From Cinclus cinclus (lineage: Eukaryota; Chordata; Aves; Passeriformes; Cinclidae): a stretch of DNA of 64,000 nt. Made by a program: the position numbers and the translations under genes. The stretch is taken from positions 682,001 to 746,000 of the forward strand of contig NW_026912175.1 of NCBI RefSeq assembly GCF_963662255.1. Reading direction: 5' to 3'. Below, in pieces: positions 1 through 10,759 of the stretch. Each line of letters begins with the position of its first letter. Position 1 is the stretch's first letter. Below the pieces are notes generated by a model. It searched no databases and was not told the DNA's origin. It saw only the letters and a program-made list of their open reading frames with translations.

Positions 1-633
1 CTGGAGCACAGGAAGGCAAGAATGAAGAGGCAGAACACAGCCTTGGTTTCAGCAGCCTCCGGGGCTGCAAAAGTTCAGCAATAGCTCTGTCAAAGCAGAA
101 CTCGGCTGAGAATGCTCTCGCAGCTTGGCAAAGTTAGGCGCAGCTGTTGACCAGCTCTGCCCGTGGCCACAGGCTGCTTCTTCCACCTTCACTGTGGCAG
201 AGCTTTTGCGGAACAGAGAGGGCATTCTTCAAGGGCGTGTTCTCCAAGGTGCTGTGAAACAGACCCTAGCACGCTGTCTCGCTGATCCTGGCTTTCGGCA
301 AGCAGGCGTGCCAGACCGCCTACATTCTGCACTCTGGCAGCCTAGTTGCCAGCTTTCGGCAGCTGCTGTCCTAGCAAGGAAGCTCAGGGAGTCAAAGCCA
401 GTGCCGGGCGGCACCTTTCTGCTTTGCCCGCCTAAGCGGCGCCACGCTCCCTCGGATACTGTGTCCTTTCCCTCTGCACTGCGTCTGCCGAGGTGCTCTG
501 TGCCTCTCGGAGCAGAAGGGCAAAGGACAATGTTTTCCACAGCAGGGTAGAAATGGCATTGCTAGCAGGAAAGCTAGATGCCTTGGAACTGTCCCCTTAG
601 CCCTTGCCACTCACTTCAGGCTCGTACGCTGAG

Positions 634-653
634 CAGAACAGCCTGCTGTTCTG
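634..653. other. Perfect 9-bp inverted repeat, 2-base spacer (unit 1 example)
   Basis: Arms cagaacagc (634-642) and gctgttctg (645-653) are exact reverse complements around CT. It is present in every unit, and none of the scored variants falls in it. Such a compact dyad could be a dimeric protein site or a cruciform, or chance. The half-sites resemble steroid-receptor half-sites but are 6 rather than 3 bases apart. Confidence 0.75.
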
Positions 654-725
654 AAGCTTGGCTGGCTGCCGTTCGTGCCCAGACGCGATTTCCTTCCCAA
701 GGAGGCGAAGCGCCGTCTACTTCTC

Positions 726-741
726 GCAGCGAGCACGCTGC
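726..741. other. Inverted repeat, 6-bp arms, broken by allele 729C
   Basis: GCAGCG (726-731), spacer AGCA, CGCTGC (736-741). The 729C allele in 13 units (2, 4, 12, 16, 23, 24, 27, 30, 31, 35, 36, 39, 47) destroys the left arm, so the dyad is polymorphic along the array. Confidence 0.7.
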
Positions 742-766
742 TCCTGGCTTTCGCTTCTGCCGCAAC

Positions 767-805
767 GAGCTCGCTACGAGCACTTTTCTTCTCAACCCTC
801 TAGAC
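767..805. repeat. 39-bp length-variant segment, unit 1
   Basis: This segment separates long from short units. In short units the flanks join directly. The dinucleotide AC precedes it and also ends it, so the exact endpoints can shift by two bases; this microhomology fits a slippage or end-joining deletion as well as an insertion. It carries a SacI hexamer (767-772) and an XbaI hexamer (799-804), which I find nowhere else in the unit. The flanking base plus its first seven bases form the 8-bp palindrome CGAGCTCG. Its T-rich second half resembles the sequence immediately downstream (a tttt-ctt-ctc core, ending in GAC), so it may be one of two old subrepeats. Confidence 0.95.
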
Positions 806-1119
806 CATTGCGTTCTGCTTTTCTTGTCTCGTGAATGGAGACGGAAAGCTTCTCGGCTACAATCTCGCCTAGAACAACTGCGGCTACACATTAAGCTCGC
901 CCGGAACGCCCTGCTGAAACTTGCCTTCTGGCACCACATTCGCGGGGCAGCCGTCTTTCTTCGGCCACCTGCCAAGTGGCCCCGTATCGCCGCGCTCGTT
1001 GCACTCCGCTTGTCAGATTGGCTTCCCGTGGCGCTGATTTCAGCCTGGCCAAATACTAGCGCTGCGGAGAGCTGTCTCGCAGACAATCATGTTCCAGCAT
1101 AGAAATTTGTCCTGCAATG

Positions 1120-1136
1120 TTCCCCCCTCTTTTCCC
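1120..1136. other. 17-base polypyrimidine tract
   Basis: An unbroken pyrimidine run including six C then TCTTTTCCC, the strongest strand asymmetry in the unit. In units 9, 11 and 42 the following G (1137) is C, which lengthens the run to 19. Such tracts can form triplex or act as branch-site-like sequence; no function is shown here. Confidence 0.7.
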
Positions 1137-1306
1137 GCATTGTGCTGCTCTGATGAATGCCTTGAGCATGGAACGACTTAAGCCAGCAAGTATTCCTCGC
1201 CGGCCACCTCTCGCTGTGCAAGAGGTATGCCGTGGACCCTTGGAACGCTGCCAAGCAAAAAGCAGAGCAGTGACCATAAAAGCGAGGAGAGAGCATGCAC
1301 GAAGCA

Positions 1307-1324
1307 CACTAGTTCTGTCTAGTG
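1307..1324. other. Inverted repeat, 6-bp arms, 6-base loop
   Basis: CACTAG (1307-1312), TTCTGT, CTAGTG (1319-1324); constant across units. It overlaps the single SpeI hexamer of each unit. A related CTAGC/GCTAG pair with a 6-base spacer lies at 562-577. Confidence 0.65.
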
Positions 1325-1379
1325 CTTTCCGTGCAGAGAGGCGGCAAAGCTGAATGCCGTGCCAGAGCTTCACTTCTCG

Positions 1380-2719
1380 CTGGAGCACAGGAAGGCAAGA
1401 ATGAAGAGGCAGAACACAGCCTTGGTTTCAGCAGCCTCCGGGACTGCAAAAGTTCAGCAATAGCTCTGTCAAAGCAGAACTCGGCTGAGAATGCTCTCGC
1501 AGCTTGGCAAAGTTAGGCGCAGCTGTTGACCAGCTCTGCCCGTGGCCACAGGCTGCTTCTTCCACCTTCACTGTGGCAGAGCTTTTGCGGAGCAGAGAGG
1601 GCATTCTTCAAGTGCGTGTTCTCCAGGGTGCTGTGAAACAGACCCTAGCACGCTGTCTCGCTGATCCTGGCTTTCGGCAAGCAGGCGTGCCAGACCGCCT
1701 ACATTCTGCACTCTGGCAGCCTAGTTGCCAGCTTTCGGCAGCTGCTGTCCTAGCAAGGAAGCTCAGGGAGTCAAAGCCAGTGCCGGGCGGCACCTTTCTG
1801 CTTTGCCCGCCTAAGCGGCGCCACGCTCCCTCGGATACTGTGTCCTTTCCCTCTGCACTGCGTCTGCCGAGGTGCTCTCTGCCTCTCGGAGCAGAAGGGC
1901 AAAGGACAATGTTTTCCACAGCAGGGTAGAAATGGCATTGCTAGCAGGAAAGCTAGATGCCTTGGAACTGTCCCCTTAGCCCTTGCCACTCACTTCAGGC
2001 TCGTACGCTGAGCAGAACAGCCTGCTGTTCTGAAGCTTGGCTGGCTGCCGTTCGTGCCCAGACGCGATTTCCTTCCCAAGGAGGCGAAGCGCCGTCTACT
2101 TCTCGCACCGAGCACGCTGCTCCTGGCTTTCGCTTCTGCCGCAACCATTGCGTTCTGCTTTTCTTGTCTCGCGAATGGAGACGGAAAGCTTCTCGGCTAC
2201 AATCTCGCCTAGAACAACTGCGGCTACACATTAAGCTCGCCCGGAACGCCCTGCTGAAACTTGCCTTCTGGCACCACATTCGCGGGGCAGCCGTCTTTCT
2301 TCGGCCACCTGCCAAGTGGCCCCATATCGCCGCGCTCGTTGCACTCCGCTTGTCAGATTGGCTTCCCGTGGCGCTGATTTCAGCCTGGCCAAATACTAGC
2401 GCTGCGGAGAGCTGTCTCGCAGACAATCATGTTCCAGCATAGAAATTTGTCCTGCAATGTTCCCCCCTCTTTTCCCGCATTGTGCTGTTCTGATGAATGC
2501 CTTGAGCATGGAACGACTTAAGCCAGCAAGTATTCCTCACCGGCCACCTCTCGCTGTGCAAGAGGTATGCCGTGGACCCTTTGAACGCTGCCAAGCAAAA
2601 AGCAGAGCAGTGACCATAAAAGCGAGGAGAGAGCATGCACGAAGCACACTAGTTCTGTCTAGTGCTTTCCGTGCAGAGAGGTGGCAAAGCTGAATGCCGT
2701 GCCAGAGCTTCACTTCTCG
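1380..2719. repeat. Satellite unit 2 (short, B)
   Basis: Differs from unit 1 by absence of the 39-bp segment and by 64A, 213G, 234T, 247G, 500C, 729C, 832C, 984A, 1148T, 1199A, 1242T, 1342T. First B member of the alternating B/A stretch that runs to unit 9. Confidence 0.95.
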
Positions 2720-4059
2720 CTGGAGCACAGGAAGGCAAGAATGAAGAGGCAGAACACAGCCTTGGTTTCAGCAGCCTCCGGGGCTGCAAAAGTTCAGCAA
2801 TAGCTCTGTCAAAGCAGAACTCGGCTGAGAATGCTCTCGCAGCTTGGCAAAGTTAGGCGCAGCTGTTGACCAGCTCTGCCCGTGGCCACAGGCTGCTTCT
2901 TCCACCTTCACTGTGGCAGAGCTTTTGCGGAACAGAGAGGGCATTCTTCAAGGGCGTGTTCTCCAAGGTGCTGTGAAACAGAGCCTAGCACGCTGTCTCG
3001 CTGATCCTGGCTTTCGGCAAGCAGGCGTGCCAGACCGCCTACATTCTGCACTCTGGCAGCCTAGTTGCCAGCTTTCGGCAGCTGCTGTCCTAGCAAGGAA
3101 GCTCAGGGAGTCAAAGCCAGTGCCGGGCGGCACCTTTCTGCTTTGCCCGCCTAAGCGGCGCCACGCTCCCTCGGATACTGTGTCCTTTCCCTCTGCACTG
3201 CGTCTGCCGAGGTGCTCTGTGCCTCTCGGAGCAGAAGGGCAAAGGACAATGTTTTCCACAGCAGGGTAGAAATGGCATTGCTAGCAGGAAAGCTAGATGC
3301 CTTGGAACTGTCCCCTTAGCCCTTGCCACTCACTTCAGGCTCGTACGCTGAGCAGAACAGCCTGCTGTTCTGAAGCTTGGCTGGCTGCCGTTCGTGCCCA
3401 GACGCGATTTCCTTCCCAAGGAGGCGAAGCGCCGTCTACTTCTCGCAGCGAGCACGCTGCTCCTGGCTTTCGCTTCTGCCGCAACCATTGCGTTCTGCTT
3501 TTCTTGTCTCGTGAATGGAGACGGAAAGCTTCTCGGCTACAATCTCGCCTAGAACAACTGCGGCTACACATTAAGCTCGCCCGGAACGCCCTGCTGAAAC
3601 TTGCCTTCTGGCACCACATTCGCGGGGCAGCCGTCTTTCTTCGGCCACCTGCCAAGTGGCCCCGTATCGCCGCGCTCGTTGCACTCCGCTTGTCAGATTG
3701 GCTTCCCGTGGCGCTGATTTCAGCCTGGCCAAATACTAGCGCTGCGGAGAGCTGTCTCGCAGACAATCATGTTCCAGCATAGAAATTTGTCCTGCAATGT
3801 TCCCCCCTCTTTTCCCGCATTGTGCTGCTCTGATGAATGCCTTGAGCATGGAACGACTTAAGCCAGCAAGTATTCCTCGCCGGCCACCTCTCGCTGTGCA
3901 AGAGGTATGCCGTGGACCCTTGGAACGCTGCCAAGCAAAAAGCAGAGCAGTGACCATAAAAGCGAGGAGAGAGCATGCACGAAGCACACTAGTTCTGTCT
4001 AGTGCTTTCCGTGCAGAGAGGCGGCAAAGCTGAATGCCGTGCCAGAGCTTCACTTCTCG
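2720..4059. repeat. Satellite unit 3 (short, A)
   Basis: Apart from lacking the 39-bp segment, it differs from unit 1 only by 264G at the scored sites, although unit 2 between them differs at 12. Resemblance to a unit two places away rather than its neighbour is the mark of 2-unit order. Confidence 0.95.
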
Positions 4060-5399
4060 CTGGAGCACAGGAAGGCAAGAATGAAGAGGCAGAACACAGC
4101 CTTGGTTTCAGCAGCCTCCGGGACTGCAAAAGTTCAGCAATAGCTCTGTCAAAGCAGAACTCGGCTGAGAATGCTCTCGCAGCTTGGCAAAGTTAGGCGC
4201 AGCTGTTGACCAGCTCTGCCCGTGGCCACAGGCTGCTTCTTCCACCTTCACTGTGGCAGAGCTTTTGCGGAGCAGAGAGGGCATTCTTCAAGTGCGTGTT
4301 CTCCAGGGTGCTGTGAAACAGACCCTAGCACGCTGTCTCGCTGATCCTGGCTTTCGGCAAGCAGGCGTGCCAGACCGCCTACATTCTGCACTCTGGCAGC
4401 CTAGTTGCCAGCTTTCGGCAGCTGCTGTCCTAGCAAGGAAGCTCAGGGAGTCAAAGCCAGTGCCGGGCGGCACCTTTCTGCTTTGCCCGCCTAAGCGGCG
4501 CCACGCTCCCTCGGATACTGTGTCCTTTCCCTCTGCACTGCGTCTGCCGAGGTGCTCTGTGCCTCTCGGAGCAGAAGGGCAAAGGACAATGTTTTCCACA
4601 GCAGGGTAGAAATGGCATTGCTAGCAGGAAAGCTAGATGCCTTGGAACTGTCCCCTTAGCCCTTGCCACTCACTTCAGGCTCGTACGCTGAGCAGAACAG
4701 CCTGCTGTTCTGAAGCTTGGCTGGCTGCCGTTCGTGCCCAGACGCGATTTCCTTCCCAAGGAGGCGAAGCGCCGTCTACTTCTCGCACCGAGCACGCTGC
4801 TCCTGGCTTTCGCTTCTGCCGCAACCATTGCGTTCTGCTTTTCTTGTCTCGCGAATGGAGACGGAAAGCTTCTCGGCTACAATCTCGCCTAGAACAACTG
4901 CGGCTACACATTAAGCTCGCCCGGAACGCCCTGCTGAAACTTGCCTTCTGGCACCACATTCGCGGGGCAGCCGTCTTTCTTCGGCCACCTGCCAAGTGGC
5001 CCCATATCGCCGCGCTCGTTGCACTCCGCTTGTCAGATTGGCTTCCCGTGGCGCTGATTTCAGCCTGGCCAAATACTAGCGCTGCGGAGAGCTGTCTCGC
5101 AGACAATCATGTTCCAGCATAGAAATTTGTCCTGCAATGTTCCCCCCTCTTTTCCCGCATTGTGCTGTTCTGATGAATGCCTTGAGCATGGAACGACTTA
5201 AGCCAGCAAGTATTCCTCACCGGCCACCTCTCGCTGTGCAAGAGGTATGCCGTGGACCCTTTGAACGCTGCCAAGCAAAAAGCAGAGCAGTGACCATAAA
5301 AGCGAGGAGAGAGCATGCACGAAGCACACTAGTTCTGTCTAGTGCTTTCCGTGCAGAGAGGTGGCAAAGCTGAATGCCGTGCCAGAGCTTCACTTCTCG
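4060..5399. repeat. Satellite unit 4 (short, B)
   Basis: 64A, 213G/234T/247G, 729C, 832C, 984A, 1148T, 1199A, 1242T, 1342T. Differs from unit 2 only at 500 (G here). Confidence 0.95.
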
Positions 5400-6739
5400 C
5401 TGGAGCACAGGAAGGCAAGAATGAAGAGGCAGAACACAGCCTTGGTTTCAGCAGCCTCCGGGGCTGCAAAAGTTCAGCAATAGCTCTGTCAAAGCAGAAC
5501 TCGGCTGAGAATGCTCTCGCAGCTTGGCAAAGTTAGGCGCAGCTGTTGACCAGCTCTGCCCGTGGCCACAGGCTGCTTCTTCCACCTTCACTGTGGCAGA
5601 GCTTTTGCGGAACAGAGAGGGCATTCTTCAAGGGCGTGTTCTCCAAGGTGCTGTGAAACAGAGCCTAGCACGCTGTCTCGCTGATCCTGGCTTTCGGCAA
5701 GCAGGCGTGCCAGACCGCCTACATTCTGCACTCTGGCAGCCTAGTTGCCAGCTTTCGGCAGCTGCTGTCCTAGCAAGGAAGCTCAGGGAGTCAAAGCCAG
5801 TGCCGGGCGGCACCTTTCTGCTTTGCCCGCCTAAGCGGCGCCACGCTCCCTCGGATACTGTGTCCTTTCCCTCTGCACTGCGTCTGCCGAGGTGCTCTGT
5901 GCCTCTCGGAGCAGAAGGGCAAAGGACAATGTTTTCCACAGCAGGGTAGAAATGGCATTGCTAGCAGGAAAGCTAGATGCCTTGGAACTGTCCCCTTAGC
6001 CCTTGCCACTCACTTCAGGCTCGTACGCTGAGCAGAACAGCCTGCTGTTCTGAAGCTTCGCTGGCTGCCGTTCGTGCCCAGACGCGATTTCCTTCCCAAG
6101 GAGGCGAAGCGCCCTCTACTTCTCGCAGCGAGCACGCTGCTCCTGGCTTTCGCTTCTGCCGCAACCATTGCGTTCTGCTTTTCTTGTCTCGTGAATGGAG
6201 ACGGAAAGCTTCTCGGCTACAATCTCGCCTAGAACAACTGCGGCTACACATTAAGCTCGCCCGGAACGCCCTGCTGAAACTTGCCTTCTGGCACCACATT
6301 CGCGGGGCAGCCGTCTTTCTTCGGCCACCTGCCAAGTGGCCCCGTATCGCCGCGCTCGTTGCACTCCGCTTGTCAGATTGGCTTCCCGTGGCGCTGATTT
6401 CAGCCTGGCCAAATACTAGCGCTGCGGAGAGCTGTCTCGCAGACAATCATGTTCCAGCATAGAAATTTGTCCTGCAATGTTCCCCCCTCTTTTCCCGCAT
6501 TGTGCTGCTCTGATGAATGCCTTGAGCATGGAACGACTTAAGCCAGCAAGTATTCCTCGCCGGCCACCTCTCGCTGTGCAAGAGGTATGCCGTGGACCCT
6601 TGGAACGCTGCCAAGCAAAAAGCAGAGCAGTGACCATAAAAGCGAGGAGAGAGCATGCACGAAGCACACTAGTTCTGTCTAGTGCTTTCCGTGCAGAGAG
6701 GCGGCAAAGCTGAATGCCGTGCCAGAGCTTCACTTCTCG
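5400..6739. repeat. Satellite unit 5 (short, A)
   Basis: 264G, 660C, 715C. The same set of alleles recurs in units 7, 13, 32 and 37, the commonest unit type in the window. Confidence 0.95.
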
Positions 6740-8079
6740 CTGGAGCACAGGAAGGCAAGAATGAAGAGGCAGAACACAGCCTTGGTTTCAGCAGCCTCCG
6801 GGACTGCAAAAGTTCAGCAATAGCTCTGTCAAAGCAGAACTCGGCTGAGAATGCTCTCGCAGCTTGGCAAAGTTAGGCGCAGCTGTTGACCAGCTCTGCC
6901 CGTGGCCACAGGCTGCTTCTTCCACCTTCACTGTGGCAGAGCTTTTGCGGAGCAGAGAGGGCATTCTTCAAGTGCGTGTTCTCCAGGGTGCTGTGAAACA
7001 GACCCTAGCACGCTGTCTCGCTGATCCTGGCTTTCGGCAAGCAGGCGTGCCAGACCGCCTACATTCTGCACTCTGGCAGCCTAGTTGCCAGCTTTCGGCA
7101 GCTGCTGTCCTAGCAAGGAAGCTCAGGGAGTCAAAGCCAGTGCCGGGCGGCACCTTTCTGCTTTGCCCGCCTAAGCGGCGCCACGCTCCCTCGGATACTG
7201 TGTCCTTTCCCTCTGCACTGCGTCTGCCGAGGTGCTCTGTGCCTCTCGGAGCAGAAGGGCAAAGGACAATGTTTTCCACAGCAGGGTAGAAATGGCATTG
7301 CTAGCAGGAAAGCTAGATGCCTTGGAACTGTCCCCTTAGCCCTTGCCACTCACTTCAGGCTCGTACGCTGAGCAGAACAGCCTGCTGTTCTGAAGCTTGG
7401 CTGGCTGCCGTTCGTGCCCAGACGCGATTTCCTTCCCAAGGAGGCGAAGCGCCGTCTACTTCTCGCAGCGAGCACGCTGCTCCTGGCTTTCGCTTCTGCC
7501 GCAACCATTGCGTTCTGCTTTTCTTGTCTCGTGAATGGAGACGGAAAGCTTCTCGGCTACAATCTCGCCTAGAACAACTGCGGCTACACATTAAGCTCGC
7601 CCGGAACGCCCTGCTGAAACTTGCCTTCTGGCACCACATTCGCGGGGCAGCCGTCTTTCTTCGGCCACCTGCCAAGTGGCCCCGTATCGCCGCGCTCGTT
7701 GCACTCCGCTTGTCAGATTGGCTTCCCGTGGCGCTGATTTCAGCCTGGCCAAATACTAGCGCTGCGGAGAGCTGTCTCGCAGACAATCATGTTCCAGCAT
7801 AGAAATTTGTCCTGCAATGTTCCCCCCTCTTTTCCCGCATTGTGCTGTTCTGATGAATGCCTTGAGCATGGAACGACTTAAGCCAGCAAGTATTCCTCGC
7901 CGGCCACCTCTCGCTGTGCAAGAGGTATGCCGTGGACCCTTTGAACGCTGCCAAGCAAAAAGCAGAGCAGTGACCATAAAAGCGAGGAGAGAGCATGCAC
8001 GAAGCACACTAGTTCTGTCTAGTGCTTTCCGTGCAGAGAGGTGGCAAAGCTGAATGCCGTGCCAGAGCTTCACTTCTCG
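6740..8079. repeat. Satellite unit 6 (short, B)
   Basis: 64A, 213G/234T/247G, 1148T, 1242T, 1342T. Same as unit 8 at all scored sites. Confidence 0.95.
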
Positions 8080-9419
8080 CTGGAGCACAGGAAGGCAAGA
8101 ATGAAGAGGCAGAACACAGCCTTGGTTTCAGCAGCCTCCGGGGCTGCAAAAGTTCAGCAATAGCTCTGTCAAAGCAGAACTCGGCTGAGAATGCTCTCGC
8201 AGCTTGGCAAAGTTAGGCGCAGCTGTTGACCAGCTCTGCCCGTGGCCACAGGCTGCTTCTTCCACCTTCACTGTGGCAGAGCTTTTGCGGAACAGAGAGG
8301 GCATTCTTCAAGGGCGTGTTCTCCAAGGTGCTGTGAAACAGAGCCTAGCACGCTGTCTCGCTGATCCTGGCTTTCGGCAAGCAGGCGTGCCAGACCGCCT
8401 ACATTCTGCACTCTGGCAGCCTAGTTGCCAGCTTTCGGCAGCTGCTGTCCTAGCAAGGAAGCTCAGGGAGTCAAAGCCAGTGCCGGGCGGCACCTTTCTG
8501 CTTTGCCCGCCTAAGCGGCGCCACGCTCCCTCGGATACTGTGTCCTTTCCCTCTGCACTGCGTCTGCCGAGGTGCTCTGTGCCTCTCGGAGCAGAAGGGC
8601 AAAGGACAATGTTTTCCACAGCAGGGTAGAAATGGCATTGCTAGCAGGAAAGCTAGATGCCTTGGAACTGTCCCCTTAGCCCTTGCCACTCACTTCAGGC
8701 TCGTACGCTGAGCAGAACAGCCTGCTGTTCTGAAGCTTCGCTGGCTGCCGTTCGTGCCCAGACGCGATTTCCTTCCCAAGGAGGCGAAGCGCCCTCTACT
8801 TCTCGCAGCGAGCACGCTGCTCCTGGCTTTCGCTTCTGCCGCAACCATTGCGTTCTGCTTTTCTTGTCTCGTGAATGGAGACGGAAAGCTTCTCGGCTAC
8901 AATCTCGCCTAGAACAACTGCGGCTACACATTAAGCTCGCCCGGAACGCCCTGCTGAAACTTGCCTTCTGGCACCACATTCGCGGGGCAGCCGTCTTTCT
9001 TCGGCCACCTGCCAAGTGGCCCCGTATCGCCGCGCTCGTTGCACTCCGCTTGTCAGATTGGCTTCCCGTGGCGCTGATTTCAGCCTGGCCAAATACTAGC
9101 GCTGCGGAGAGCTGTCTCGCAGACAATCATGTTCCAGCATAGAAATTTGTCCTGCAATGTTCCCCCCTCTTTTCCCGCATTGTGCTGCTCTGATGAATGC
9201 CTTGAGCATGGAACGACTTAAGCCAGCAAGTATTCCTCGCCGGCCACCTCTCGCTGTGCAAGAGGTATGCCGTGGACCCTTGGAACGCTGCCAAGCAAAA
9301 AGCAGAGCAGTGACCATAAAAGCGAGGAGAGAGCATGCACGAAGCACACTAGTTCTGTCTAGTGCTTTCCGTGCAGAGAGGCGGCAAAGCTGAATGCCGT
9401 GCCAGAGCTTCACTTCTCG
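8080..9419. repeat. Satellite unit 7 (short, A)
   Basis: 264G, 660C, 715C; matches unit 5. Units 7-8 are a copy of units 5-6. Confidence 0.95.
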
Positions 9420-10759
9420 CTGGAGCACAGGAAGGCAAGAATGAAGAGGCAGAACACAGCCTTGGTTTCAGCAGCCTCCGGGACTGCAAAAGTTCAGCAA
9501 TAGCTCTGTCAAAGCAGAACTCGGCTGAGAATGCTCTCGCAGCTTGGCAAAGTTAGGCGCAGCTGTTGACCAGCTCTGCCCGTGGCCACAGGCTGCTTCT
9601 TCCACCTTCACTGTGGCAGAGCTTTTGCGGAGCAGAGAGGGCATTCTTCAAGTGCGTGTTCTCCAGGGTGCTGTGAAACAGACCCTAGCACGCTGTCTCG
9701 CTGATCCTGGCTTTCGGCAAGCAGGCGTGCCAGACCGCCTACATTCTGCACTCTGGCAGCCTAGTTGCCAGCTTTCGGCAGCTGCTGTCCTAGCAAGGAA
9801 GCTCAGGGAGTCAAAGCCAGTGCCGGGCGGCACCTTTCTGCTTTGCCCGCCTAAGCGGCGCCACGCTCCCTCGGATACTGTGTCCTTTCCCTCTGCACTG
9901 CGTCTGCCGAGGTGCTCTGTGCCTCTCGGAGCAGAAGGGCAAAGGACAATGTTTTCCACAGCAGGGTAGAAATGGCATTGCTAGCAGGAAAGCTAGATGC
10001 CTTGGAACTGTCCCCTTAGCCCTTGCCACTCACTTCAGGCTCGTACGCTGAGCAGAACAGCCTGCTGTTCTGAAGCTTGGCTGGCTGCCGTTCGTGCCCA
10101 GACGCGATTTCCTTCCCAAGGAGGCGAAGCGCCGTCTACTTCTCGCAGCGAGCACGCTGCTCCTGGCTTTCGCTTCTGCCGCAACCATTGCGTTCTGCTT
10201 TTCTTGTCTCGTGAATGGAGACGGAAAGCTTCTCGGCTACAATCTCGCCTAGAACAACTGCGGCTACACATTAAGCTCGCCCGGAACGCCCTGCTGAAAC
10301 TTGCCTTCTGGCACCACATTCGCGGGGCAGCCGTCTTTCTTCGGCCACCTGCCAAGTGGCCCCGTATCGCCGCGCTCGTTGCACTCCGCTTGTCAGATTG
10401 GCTTCCCGTGGCGCTGATTTCAGCCTGGCCAAATACTAGCGCTGCGGAGAGCTGTCTCGCAGACAATCATGTTCCAGCATAGAAATTTGTCCTGCAATGT
10501 TCCCCCCTCTTTTCCCGCATTGTGCTGTTCTGATGAATGCCTTGAGCATGGAACGACTTAAGCCAGCAAGTATTCCTCGCCGGCCACCTCTCGCTGTGCA
10601 AGAGGTATGCCGTGGACCCTTTGAACGCTGCCAAGCAAAAAGCAGAGCAGTGACCATAAAAGCGAGGAGAGAGCATGCACGAAGCACACTAGTTCTGTCT
10701 AGTGCTTTCCGTGCAGAGAGGTGGCAAAGCTGAATGCCGTGCCAGAGCTTCACTTCTCG
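9420..10759. repeat. Satellite unit 8 (short, B)
   Basis: 64A, 213G/234T/247G, 1148T, 1242T, 1342T; matches unit 6. Confidence 0.95.

Larger units (their letters stand above)
1..1379. repeat. Satellite unit 1 (long; reference unit)
   Basis: Reference for all unit coordinates. Contains the 39-bp segment at 767-805. Alleles: 64G, 129C, 213A, 234G, 247A (haplotype A), 264C, 287C, 427C, 500G, 660G, 715G, 729G, 832T, 984G, 1044C, 1137G, 1148C, 1199G, 1242G, 1300C, 1342C. The start was chosen arbitrarily as the first window base; the biological phase is unknown. Confidence 0.95.
5400..8079. repeat. 2-unit repeat, copy 1 (2,680 bp)
   Basis: Units 5-6 (A with 660C/715C, then B with 1148T/1242T/1342T). 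They are repeated without scored change by units 7-8. They lie in the alternating B/A stretch of units 2-9. Confidence 0.88.
8080..10759. repeat. 2-unit repeat, copy 2 (2,680 bp)
   Basis: Units 7-8, matching units 5-6 at every scored site; a recent duplication of a dimer. Confidence 0.88.

Noticed and set aside
125..550. 141-codon open frame, one per unit
   Set aside because: It opens with TTG, shows no recognisable domain, has 9 changing to 2 silent variant sites, and overlaps a 103-codon open frame on the other strand. Treated as chance openness of GC-rich DNA copied with the satellite.
634..653. Glucocorticoid/androgen response element
   Set aside because: The half-sites AGAACA and TGTTCT are present but 6 bases apart; the classical element needs a 3-base spacer.
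848..857. U2 snRNA-like or 5S rRNA-like array
   Set aside because: A 10-base match to the start of U2 (GCTTCTCGGC) is present, but the rest of U2, an Sm site and any 5S internal promoter are absent.
578..1102. 161/174-codon open frame, with a 143/156-codon antisense frame at 616-1086
   Set aside because: Both strands are open over the same bases, no family is recognised, and variants change amino acids freely. The unit length is 2 modulo 3 in both forms, so no long repetitive protein can run across units.
1276..1282. TATA-like ATAAAAG and, at 406-411, a GC-box-like GGGCGG
   Set aside because: Single short matches expected by chance in 1.3 kb; no transcript start, polyadenylation signal or gene is associated.
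1..1379. CENP-B box
   Set aside because: Each TTCG and CGAA in the unit was compared with the 17-base box core (TTCG, four bases, A, two bases, CGGG) on both strands; none fits.
1056..1388. 110-, 78-, 69- and 64-codon frames near the unit junction
   Set aside because: Short, overlapping on both strands, no recognisable motif; copied with the repeat.
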